Assembly: GCA_049965975.1 (NCBI GenBank)
Contig: JBMFVN010000003.1
Location: 1 to 23,971 of the forward strand
DNA length: 23,971 nucleotides
Direction of reading: 5' to 3'
DNA from: JAGDXZ01 sp049965975
Lineage (GTDB): Archaea; Micrarchaeota; Micrarchaeia; Micrarchaeales; CABMGC01
Part shown: in pieces, positions 1 through 6,632 of the stretch
Layout of the letters: every line of letters begins with the position of its first letter
Position numbering within the stretch: the stretch's first letter is position 1
Made by a program: the position numbers and the translations under genes
Notes under the pieces: generated by a model
Told to the model about the DNA's origin: nothing
What the model saw: only the letters and a program-made list of their open reading frames with translations
The model's database searches: none

Positions 1-384
1 AATTGGTATCAAATAGCATGCGTATACAACAAGACAGCAGTTTCTTTGTATGTTGACGGCAGACTTGCTAATTACACACTAACACCTTATGCTATAACAA
101 ATGCAAGCATTATACAAATAGGGAAGAGAACCTCTACTTTCTACATAAACGGAAAAATTCCCTCATTTGCCTATTTTACCGGCTACCTTGAAAACATTCA
201 GATTTATGACAAAGCTCTGAATGCCAGCAGTATTCTTGCCCTTTATAATTCAGGAATTGGTGGCAGGCCCATTCCAAATGCCACAATCTATATCCCCTTG
301 GCCAATGCCGTTTTAAGCATAGGCAAATCGATTCCGTATTATATCAATAACACCATGTCGTATGCCGCGGTGCTAAGCACCTGA
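1..384 (+). CDS. LamG/concanavalin A-like domain protein, C-terminal part
   Basis: The reading frame is open from base 1 to the TGA at 382-384, so only the last 127 residues are seen and the true start lies outside the window. The visible part ends a Laminin_G_3-type jelly-roll domain: NWYQIACVYN, then LYVDGRL, an IQIGKR strand, and the closing GYLENIQIYDKALNASSILALYNSG, which resembles the usual G-iDdvriYnraLs-eEI-aLY ending. About 30 further residues follow. Such domains bind carbohydrate or protein on extracellular archaeal proteins. Several N-x-S/T sequons (NYT, NAS, NNT, NAT) fit a glycosylated surface protein. Its end overlaps the convergent MscS gene by 12 bases. Domain fold is fairly certain; partner and full architecture are unknown. 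Confidence 0.75.
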   Translation, partial: NWYQIACVYNKTAVSLYVDGRLANYTLTPYAITNASIIQIGKRTSTFYINGKIPSFAYFTGYLENIQIYDKALNASSILALYNSGIGGRPIPNATIYIPLANAVLSIGKSIPYYINNTMSYAAVLST

Positions 385-1287
385 TTGCTTGCTTTTGGCA
401 TGCCTGCCTGCTTTTATCGAGTATGACAAAATTCCTCTTAAAATCTCTGATTTAACTTTGCGCAAGGAAATATTAGACTTATTTGAATTTAGCAAAATAG
501 CGAGTCCGTAGGCATTTTCAGAAATATGCTCGACGTTTAGAGCACTTTCTTTGCCTATTCCATATTTTACAAGCACACTTTGTATTATTTGTTCAACCTC
601 ATCAAAAGGAACCTGTTTGTTAAGCTCGACTCTAAATCTTAGCGTATGTATGGCCGCCCTCCTGTGGTTTATCAATAAGGCCTGGTTAAGTATGCCATTT
701 GGCACGTAAATTGGTTCGTTCGAATCGTCAAGCAGCTCTGTATAAAGCAGGCCTATCTTTTCAACTGTTCCGGAATAGCCGGGCACAAACTCTTCATGCG
801 GATATGTCGAGGGCATCTTGTTGTATTGCCATGTCTCTATTGTTATGTAATCGCCCGGCTCCAGTGGCTTCGCGAGTATCATCGCTATGCCAGAAAACAC
901 GTTGCCAAGGGTTGATTGAGCCGCAAGGCCAAGTACTATGCCAAGAAAGCCCGCGCTTACCAGCAGACCAGTAACATTTACGTGCACTAAGTAAAGGGCT
1001 ACAAGCGCAATTACAGAATACGCTATTATGCTGAAAAACATCGAAATGGTATCTGCTTCTTGCTTGATGCCGTTCACTATTACATATTCCTTTATGATTT
1101 TTGCCATGAGCCAGGTTATGCCTACTCCAAAAACTATTGTTAACGCGGCAAAAATCCAGGCTTTCAGGTCTTTGTTAACGTTAAGGAAGTCGAGTACAGC
1201 ATAAAAAATGCTTATCAGGATCGCGCTGCCTATCAAGAGCAAGACAATGTTGAACAGCGCAGTTCTTTTTATCTGCCTTTCTTTCAT
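373..1287 (-). CDS. mscS: MscS-family small-conductance mechanosensitive channel
   Basis: This 304-residue protein is a predicted homo-oligomeric channel that releases solutes under membrane tension. Hydrophobic segments lie at about 10-33, 42-65 and 80-102, followed by the pore-lining helix at about 104-138, which is rich in Gly and Ala (SAGFLGIVLGLAAQSTLGNV) as in MscS TM3. The beta domain follows: PLEPGDYI, then GTVEKIGLLYTEL and the family signature IYVPNGIL near 193-200. Between GDYITI and GTVEKI there are about 15 more residues (150-170) than I expect in MscS, probably a surface loop. The ATG at 1285-1287 has a TATA-like AAATAAGTTT centred about 23 bases upstream, so the transcript is likely leaderless. 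The gene stands alone; its end overlaps the LamG gene. Confidence 0.9.
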   Translation of the reverse strand: MKERQIKRTALFNIVLLLIGSAILISIFYAVLDFLNVNKDLKAWIFAALTIVFGVGITWLMAKIIKEYVIVNGIKQEADTISMFFSIIAYSVIALVALYLVHVNVTGLLVSAGFLGIVLGLAAQSTLGNVFSGIAMILAKPLEPGDYITIETWQYNKMPSTYPHEEFVPGYSGTVEKIGLLYTELLDDSNEPIYVPNGILNQALLINHRRAAIHTLRFRVELNKQVPFDEVEQIIQSVLVKYGIGKESALNVEHISENAYGLAILLNSNKSNISLRKVKSEILRGILSYSIKAGRHAKSKQSGA

Positions 1288-1304
1288 GCTTCAAAATATG
1301 AACT

Positions 1305-1314
1305 AAACTTATTT
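1305..1314 (-). promoter_or_regulatory. TATA-like box of the MscS gene
   Basis: On the minus strand this reads AAATAAGTTT. It is centred about 23 bases before the ATG at 1287, the archaeal TATA-to-start distance, which implies a leaderless mRNA. Confidence 0.5.
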
Positions 1315-1325
1315 AATAGGCTTTC

Positions 1326-2363
1326 TTATGGTCTTCTAAGTAGCTGCTCAAGTTCGCCTTTTATTTCGCCTGTAGCTTGTGCGATATTGCAAAGCCTATT
1401 GTAGTATATAGCACCGCTTGCTGCTTCTTCTTCCACAGTCAATCCCACTTCAGATTTTCTTGAGATAATTCCTGCAATTGGAAGTATATAATCAAAATCC
1501 AAGCTGCATAAATTTTTCATTTTGTCCAGAAGGTCTGCTACACTATTTCCATATTCATTTAGCTCTTTCTTTGTATTAGAGCGCGAAATGCCGACTTCAA
1601 ATTCCGACTCCGAATTAGCATGCCTTATCAATTCAACCAATTGTCCAAACGTGTTTTCCCTCGGGTTCAGTCTTTTTGCCAGTTGGTAGCCCACATTCAC
1701 ATATTGCTTGTAGAAATCTTCCTCTTGCAGCAAGTCAGCTGATGCCAATATGGAAATAGTAAGAAAGAATTGCTGATTTCGATCTTGAATTCCAGCAGAC
1801 CTTAGCGTCTTTAGAATGTACGAATAATCTGCAGGGTTAATTCTTGCGTTTTCAAAGCTTTGATAACTTGACACAGTTGAAAAAGAGGAATCAATTTTTG
1901 AAATCGAATCAGGAAAGAGACTGACCAGATTGTAAATCTGCAAAAACGGCACCGCTTGCTGATTGCCTTGCTTGTTTTGAATGGTAAGAGCTTCAATAAA
2001 AGCGGCGCCAGGAAGCATTCGCACTATCTCTTGGTAGAATTCGACTTCTTCTCCCAAAGCATGCATCAAAAAAGAATATGAAGCCAGTTCATTGAGTACC
2101 AGTTCCTTTTCTTTTTCATCTAGCTTCAAAAATTCGGACGAAAGGACAAAAGTGTCATAGTCTGGCAAATACGTAAATCCGTATTTTTGGTGTTGCAATT
2201 CAAGAGCCTGCCAAGGAGCACTGCGCTCTGGCAGGATTGTTAGGCTTGGTATTTTGTTTCTGGCAAAATTTACGTGCATTCTACAACTCTCTATTTCGTG
2301 TGCTACCCGCTTATACGCTTCTATGTATGCCTTTTCTACTTTTTCGTGTAAATCGAATGCCAT
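1326..2363 (-). CDS. Hypothetical soluble protein, 345 residues
   Basis: I do not recognise this protein. It has no signal peptide or membrane segment, is rich in Glu, Gln, Ser and Leu, and looks mostly alpha-helical. Segments such as EKVEKAYIEAYKRVAHEIE at the N-terminus and LDEKEKELVLNELASYSFLMHALGEEVEF near 90-120 are amphipathic. No nucleotide-binding, metal-binding or peptidase signature is visible; LNELASYSFLMH superficially recalls a zinc peptidase helix but lacks HExxH. The ATG at 2361-2363 is preceded by AT-rich sequence containing TATAAATATAAG, a good archaeal promoter. It lies alone between the MscS gene and the CcdA-like gene, on the same strand as both, with 38 and 87 bases between. 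Probably a cytoplasmic protein restricted to its lineage. Confidence 0.8.
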   Translation of the reverse strand: MAFDLHEKVEKAYIEAYKRVAHEIESCRMHVNFARNKIPSLTILPERSAPWQALELQHQKYGFTYLPDYDTFVLSSEFLKLDEKEKELVLNELASYSFLMHALGEEVEFYQEIVRMLPGAAFIEALTIQNKQGNQQAVPFLQIYNLVSLFPDSISKIDSSFSTVSSYQSFENARINPADYSYILKTLRSAGIQDRNQQFFLTISILASADLLQEEDFYKQYVNVGYQLAKRLNPRENTFGQLVELIRHANSESEFEVGISRSNTKKELNEYGNSVADLLDKMKNLCSLDFDYILPIAGIISRKSEVGLTVEEEAASGAIYYNRLCNIAQATGEIKGELEQLLRRP

Positions 2364-2450
2364 TTTTCTAATACTTTATTTTCTTATATTTATACTTTGG
2401 CTTATAGTTCAGATTCAGATTTTTTACTCTTGCACAAATAAATCAGGTTA

Positions 2451-3122
2451 CTAAATAAGGTTAAGCACAGCTATTGCAATGAACAGCACTCCGGTAAGCA
2501 GATGCAGGTACTGCTTTATTTTGCCTCCCTCTTTTCTTACAGTGTCTATCTTGCCCAACCCGAAGTAGAGTACAAGCGTTATGATTATGAGCGGCAGTAC
2601 CATGAAGAAGTTGTAAACAACCAAAAAGAAGATTGCGGTCGCACCCTTTATTCCGTTAGTCAACAAATACGTGGTATAAAAAAGAGTAAAGCCGCTTGCA
2701 CAAGGAATATCGCCTAATGCAACGAGAACTCCAAGCGCTATCACAGCTGGCAAGGTGGCTTTTTCTATGAGGATGCCTGCCTGCGCCTTGATATTATGCG
2801 GCATTTCTACACTAAACCATTTCCCCGGCGCAAGAAAATCCTTCAGCTCGAGCAATCCCCACACAACAAGAATTGCACTTACTGCTATCTTTATGGCTTG
2901 AACATAAGGAATAAGCTCCATAGCCTTTAGCAGGCCAGCCATAAACAGGAAATAAATAAGAGCTATAATAAACGAATAGAGCAGGCCATAAGCCACTACC
3001 TTTTTCTTGGAATTAAGGCCGAGCATATATGCTATAAGAAAAAGCAATACGCTAATTCCACAAGGATCGGCTATGCCGTCGGCGGTGCCGACTGTAGCTG
3101 TTATTGCCCATATGCTATTCAT
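2451..3122 (-). CDS. CcdA/DsbD-like transmembrane thiol-disulfide carrier
   Basis: This 223-residue membrane protein has about six hydrophobic helices. It carries the two half-motif cysteines expected of the CcdA/DsbD transmembrane family: Cys21 in ADPCGISVLLF and Cys141 in GDIPCASGFTLFY. In that family the pair relays electrons from cytoplasmic thioredoxin across the membrane to an extracytoplasmic thiol protein. The matching partner is encoded directly upstream: its stop and this ATG overlap by 4 bases (3119-3122), so the two genes are translationally coupled. The product is near the usual short CcdA length and lacks the fused DsbD periplasmic and thioredoxin domains. A role in disulfide isomerisation or reduction on exported proteins is inferred from the pair. 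Confidence 0.82.
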   Translation of the reverse strand: MNSIWAITATVGTADGIADPCGISVLLFLIAYMLGLNSKKKVVAYGLLYSFIIALIYFLFMAGLLKAMELIPYVQAIKIAVSAILVVWGLLELKDFLAPGKWFSVEMPHNIKAQAGILIEKATLPAVIALGVLVALGDIPCASGFTLFYTTYLLTNGIKGATAIFFLVVYNFFMVLPLIIITLVLYFGLGKIDTVRKEGGKIKQYLHLLTGVLFIAIAVLNLI

Positions 3123-3670
3123 TTATGCACCCTTTTCATCCGCCTTGCCAAGGCAATTGCCGCAATTATCGCCAACACCAATACAGCATATTGCGCATAG
3201 TTTGCATAGTCGTTGTCTTTAAGTAGAGATTGAGCCTTTTCAGGACTCACAACAGTAGCGCATCTTGTGCTGCTCACATTGCACGAAAACGCAGAAATCG
3301 GAATCGGGCTAGGGCACGAATTCCCAGTCGCACCAATTGCGCGCAAAATGGCTCCACTGAAGCCCATGTCAAGTCTGGGGTTAACGCTTTCTGAAATGTT
3401 ACCATAGGTAAAGCCGACAAAAGCCTCATTTCCAACAAAAGTCAGAGGAACATCTCCGCTCGAATTGTAATATGCTGAAAGGTTCAGGAACAAAGGAGTT
3501 ACATTAGGGTTAAGCACGTTGAATTGGTGTATTGTCAGATTGTATTTTTGACTGATGTTATATAAAAAGTTCATCTCATCTTGACAATGCGGGCAGGTCG
3601 GATTGTAAAATATGTAGAGGCATCTCGCGTTTATTGCAGCTATCATTAGAAACGCTATGCCAATAGGCAA
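3119..3670 (-). CDS. Exported, membrane-anchored thioredoxin-fold protein (CPHC)
   Basis: About 183 residues. The N-terminus is hydrophobic (signal sequence), followed by a thioredoxin beta strand and active site, LYIFYNPTCPHCQDE, with Cys26-Pro-His-Cys29. A cis-proline candidate is Pro75 in GDVPLTFVG. A C-terminal membrane anchor spans about 160-175, followed by basic residues (ARRMKRVHK). Extra cysteines at 17, 119, 130 and 137 may form structural disulfides. Sequons (NLT, NVT, NLS, NSS, NIS, NVS) fit an extracellular domain. The start is uncertain: TTG at 3668-3670 gives the full signal sequence and fits a TATA-like ATTTATTT near 3701-3710; the first ATG, at residue 9, would shorten it. 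It sits close to a scaffold gap but appears complete, with an in-frame stop at 3713-3715. Operon with the CcdA-like gene. Confidence 0.8.
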   Translation of the reverse strand: MPIGIAFLMIAAINARCLYIFYNPTCPHCQDEMNFLYNISQKYNLTIHQFNVLNPNVTPLFLNLSAYYNSSGDVPLTFVGNEAFVGFTYGNISESVNPRLDMGFSGAILRAIGATGNSCPSPIPISAFSCNVSSTRCATVVSPEKAQSLLKDNDYANYAQYAVLVLAIIAAIALARRMKRVHK

Positions 3671-3699
3671 GGCTAAGCTGCACTTCGTTGAAACACCTC

Positions 3700-3711
3700 T
3701 AAATAAATTAG
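3700..3711 (-). promoter_or_regulatory. TATA-like box for the thioredoxin/CcdA operon
   Basis: The minus strand reads CTAATTTATTTA, centred about 35 bases before the TTG start at 3670. This predicts a leader of roughly 10 bases. The sequence stops at the gap 14 bases further upstream. Confidence 0.35.
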
Positions 3712-3724
3712 ATTATTTAGATTA

Positions 3725-3824
3725 NNNNNNNNNNNNNNNNNNNNNNNNNNNNNNNNNNNNNNNNNNNNNNNNNNNNNNNNNNNNNNNNNNNNNNNNNNNN
3801 NNNNNNNNNNNNNNNNNNNNNNNN
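3725..3824. other. Assembly gap of exactly 100 N
   Basis: A run of exactly 100 N is usually a placeholder of unknown length at a scaffold join. Gene order across this point, and the distance between the thioredoxin-fold gene and the glycosyltransferase gene, should not be trusted. Confidence 0.97.
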
Positions 3825-3866
3825 GCAATTGCAAACATCGCTCAGATGAATTTAGCAGTCTGGTAA
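3825..3866 (+). CDS. Possible 3' end of a gene lost in the gap
   Basis: Thirteen codons (AIANIAQMNLAVW) are open from the gap edge to a TAA at 3864-3866. They could be the tail of a plus-strand gene hidden in the gap or chance. There is too little to identify anything. Confidence 0.2.
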   Translation, partial: AIANIAQMNLAVW

Positions 3867-3905
3867 AGTTAAAAAGCTTGCAGTAGAAATCTTAAACGTG
3901 TAAAC

Positions 3906-4835
3906 ATGGCAAGGACCGATGCACCGAAGATAAGCGTAGTAATACCCACTATAGAAGAGGAGGCAGTATTTGGGGTCATCAAGGAGATAAGGGAGCTTCT
4001 TGGCGAGCAGACAGAAATAATAGTGATAGACAAGAGCAGCGATGCGTATTTCAAGAGGCTTCAACAAGCTGGCGTAACAGCCGTGAAGCAGCAGGGAAAG
4101 GGTGTAGAACAGGCAGTGGCTCAAGGCCTCAATCTTGCTAAAGGAGATATACTTGCAACAATCGATGGTGATGGTACACATGAAGTAAAAGGGCTTGTTC
4201 CGGCAATTAGGCTTGTGGAAGAGGGAAAGGCAGATATGGTCCTTGGCAATAGGCTGAACAACCTTGAGAAGGGATCAATGAATCTTTATCTTAGAATAGG
4301 AAACAGGTTTCTAAGCGCACTTTTCAGCAGATTATACGGTGTAAAGGTTCATGATATTCTTACCGGTCTGTTTGTAATAAGCAGGAATGCCTTTGAAAAG
4401 GTCAAAGATGTAGAACCATACAGGGCAGGCGTTGCAACAACCTATGCCATAGAGCTCGTAAGAAAAGGCTATAAGATAAGCGAGGTAGACATAAGATATG
4501 CTAAAAGAAAGGAAGGCAGATCGAAGATCTCGGGCCACAAGACCGGCTATGCCTTAAGTGTTGCAGCGAACATAATAAGACAGGTGAGGGACTACAGCCC
4601 TCTGCTAGTCTTTGGAGTCTTTGGTCTTGTTCTTTTAATTGCAGGCTTGGTGCTTGGAATTGCAGTTTTTGTAAACTTTTTGAGCACGGGCCAATTTACC
4701 GAGATCGGAAGAGCACTTATTGCCTTTATGCTTGCAGTTCTTGGCATATTGTCAATATTTGTAGGCATAATACTTGACTTGCTTCTTGAAATAGATAGGG
4801 AAATAAGAGAACTCAAAAGCAAGCAGGCTAAGTAA
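3906..4835 (+). CDS. Family 2 glycosyltransferase, DPM1-like, with C-terminal membrane helices
   Basis: This 309-residue protein has a GT-A fold N-terminus (ISVVIPTIEE, EIIVID) and the metal/nucleotide-binding DxD at Asp87-Gly-Asp89 in ATIDGDGTHE. Motifs typical of dolichol-phosphate mannosyl/glucosyltransferases follow: VLGNRL, LYLRIGNRFLSALFSRLYG and DILTGLFVISRNAFE. Two hydrophobic helices near 226-255 and 264-290 anchor it in the membrane. Its likely reaction is sugar transfer from a nucleotide sugar to a polyprenyl phosphate, supplying N-glycan assembly. That fits the AglB gene in this window, but donor sugar and lipid cannot be read from sequence. The usual N-terminal YNEE is replaced by TIEEEA. 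Its 3' end overlaps convergent pyrG by 8 bases. A TATA-like GTTAAAAAGC lies about 33 bases upstream of the ATG. Confidence 0.85.
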   Translation: MARTDAPKISVVIPTIEEEAVFGVIKEIRELLGEQTEIIVIDKSSDAYFKRLQQAGVTAVKQQGKGVEQAVAQGLNLAKGDILATIDGDGTHEVKGLVPAIRLVEEGKADMVLGNRLNNLEKGSMNLYLRIGNRFLSALFSRLYGVKVHDILTGLFVISRNAFEKVKDVEPYRAGVATTYAIELVRKGYKISEVDIRYAKRKEGRSKISGHKTGYALSVAANIIRQVRDYSPLLVFGVFGLVLLIAGLVLGIAVFVNFLSTGQFTEIGRALIAFMLAVLGILSIFVGIILDLLLEIDREIRELKSKQAK

Positions 4836-6456
4836 TGCTTTTCTTTGCCTCCCTGTGGGCAAGCGAAGCTCTCACAAAGCTATCGAAAAGCGGTGCAGGA
4901 TTTAAAAGCTTTGATTTAAGCTCAGGATGCGCCTGCGTGCCAACCCCATAGCCGTTCGGCCACTCTATTATCTCAACCAACTTGTTGTCAGGGGTAAGGC
5001 CTGTTATCTTTAGGCCTTTTTTCCTAAGCAGATTCCTGTATGCGTTGTTAAATTCGTACCTATGCCTGTGCCTCTCATAAATCTCAGTAGAGCCGTATGC
5101 AGCATAGGCTATGGACTTTTTGTCCACTATTTTGCATTTCCAAGAGCCGAGCCTCATAGTGCCTCCTTTGTAAATAACCTTAAGCTGGGAAGGCAGCAGG
5201 TCTATTATCTTGTAGCGAGCATGAGGATCAAATTCGGTAGAGTTGGCTCCTTTTAGACCACACACATTTCTTGCGTATTCTACCGCCATGAGCTGCATGC
5301 CAAGGCAAAGGCCGAGAAACGGCACATTGTTTTCCCTTGCGAATCTTATCGCGTTTATCTTGCCTTCTGTGCCCCTGCTGCCAAAGCCGCCGGGCACTAT
5401 TATTCCATCTACATCTGCAAGCAGATCTTCCGCGCTTTTGCTTTCCAGTTCGCTGGACTCGACCCATTTTATGCTTACTCTGGCATCATTCAAAGCGCCG
5501 GCATGCGTTAATGCTTCCTTCACGCTAGCGTAAGCGTCGCGCAGCGCGGTGTACTTTCCTACTATGGCTATGCTAACCTCTTTAGTCGGGTTTTTAATCC
5601 TGCTTACTGCCGCTTTCCATGCTTCAAGTTCTTTGCTATTTATTTTTGTACTTCGTGAATCGAGACCAAGCTCATTCAGGAGCACCTTGTCGAACTTCTG
5701 CCCAAGCAGGTGAAGGGGCAGCTCGTAAATCGACTGCAGGTCACTGTCATCGAAAATATTGGATTCTTTGAGATTCGTGAACAGTGCAAGTTTTTTCCTG
5801 GTTTGCTCGCCCAATGGTGCTTCGCTTCGGCATACCATTATGTCTGGCATTATGCCTGCCTGCATGAGCGACCTGAACGCAAGCTGTGTAGGCTTTGTCT
5901 TCTGCTCGCCCACAGCTTTCAAGATTGGTATATAGGTTATGTTAACAAAAACTACTTTTTCGGTAAGTGCAAGCTGCCTCATTGCTTCTATGAAATAGCT
6001 GTTTTCTATGTCTCCTATGGTGCCTCCTACTTCGATTACAAGCACATCAAGCTTGTTTGTTTCTGCTACTTTCCTGACCTTTTCTATCAAAAGGTCTGTT
6101 AAATGAGGTATTATTTGAACATCTTGCCCCAAATATGCTCCTTTTCTCTCATTTTGCACAATTTCACTGAATACTTTCCCGCCGGTAAGAGAGCAATCGC
6201 CAGAGAGATTTATGCCGCTGAATCTTTCATATGTGCCAAAATCCATGTCTACTTCGCTCTTGTCATCAAGCACGAAGACTTCGCCGTGCCTATATGGATT
6301 CATGGTGCCGCAATCGTAGTTGAGATAGCCGTCGAATTTGAAAGGCAAAACCTTGAAATTGTAGAACTGGAGAATTTTAACTATTGAAGCAGTGACAACG
6401 CCTTTGCCCAAACCGCTTAACAAGGAGCCCAGCACAACAACGTATTTGGTAGGCAT
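4828..6456 (-). CDS. pyrG: CTP synthase (glutamine-hydrolysing)
   Basis: Makes CTP from UTP, ATP and glutamine in the last step of pyrimidine nucleotide synthesis. The N-terminal synthetase domain (about 1-290) shows a P-loop-like SLLSGLGKG (11-19), YLNYDCGTMNP, DFGTYERF, EVGGTIGDIE (142-151) and KTKPTQ. The class I glutamine amidotransferase domain (about 293-542) shows PGGFGSRG and GLCLGMQ with nucleophile Cys384, plus His510 and Glu512. Length, 542 residues, is normal. The frame is open a further 37 codons upstream, but ATG at 6454-6456 begins the conserved MPTKYVVV and lies 24 bases from TTTTTAAATATTTC, so I chose it. The P-loop differs from the common GGVVSSLGKG (GSLLSGLGKG here). The gene is monocistronic and convergent with the glycosyltransferase gene. 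Confidence 0.95.
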   Translation of the reverse strand: MPTKYVVVLGSLLSGLGKGVVTASIVKILQFYNFKVLPFKFDGYLNYDCGTMNPYRHGEVFVLDDKSEVDMDFGTYERFSGINLSGDCSLTGGKVFSEIVQNERKGAYLGQDVQIIPHLTDLLIEKVRKVAETNKLDVLVIEVGGTIGDIENSYFIEAMRQLALTEKVVFVNITYIPILKAVGEQKTKPTQLAFRSLMQAGIMPDIMVCRSEAPLGEQTRKKLALFTNLKESNIFDDSDLQSIYELPLHLLGQKFDKVLLNELGLDSRSTKINSKELEAWKAAVSRIKNPTKEVSIAIVGKYTALRDAYASVKEALTHAGALNDARVSIKWVESSELESKSAEDLLADVDGIIVPGGFGSRGTEGKINAIRFARENNVPFLGLCLGMQLMAVEYARNVCGLKGANSTEFDPHARYKIIDLLPSQLKVIYKGGTMRLGSWKCKIVDKKSIAYAAYGSTEIYERHRHRYEFNNAYRNLLRKKGLKITGLTPDNKLVEIIEWPNGYGVGTQAHPELKSKLLNPAPLFDSFVRASLAHREAKKSIT

Positions 6457-6472
6457 AAACCATATGAAATTG

Positions 6473-6486
6473 AAATATTTAAAAAG
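6473..6486 (-). promoter_or_regulatory. TATA-like box of pyrG
   Basis: The minus strand reads TTTTTAAATATTTC, centred about 24 bases before the ATG at 6456. The spacing supports the shorter pyrG start and a leaderless transcript. Confidence 0.5.
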
Positions 6487-6632
6487 GTGAGCTCGGCGAG
6501 CAGCTACAAAAATGCGCACACTTAGAAATAAGTAAATTTGCCTTGCTGCTTTCTCATAATTAGCCAAAAATTATTTTGCAGTAACTTGTGTTGCAAAACT
6601 ATTAAAAGAGTGAATGATAATAAATATCCTTT

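Noticed and set aside
2040..2110. Zinc peptidase active site in the 345-residue hypothetical protein
   Set aside because: The segment ELASYSFLMH is helical but no HExxH or second metal ligand motif is present.
3693..3698. GAGGTG as ribosome binding site for a further upstream start of the thioredoxin-fold gene
   Set aside because: The nearest in-frame codon at correct spacing is ACG, and the predicted transcription start lies downstream of it.
5062..6387. Several open frames on the plus strand opposite pyrG
   Set aside because: They show no family resemblance and are explained by the codon pattern of the real gene on the other strand.
6457..6567. Longer N-terminus for CTP synthase (37 extra codons)
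   Set aside because: The extra residues are not conserved in the family, and the TATA-like box lies inside them, 24 bases before the internal ATG that begins the conserved MPTKYVVV.
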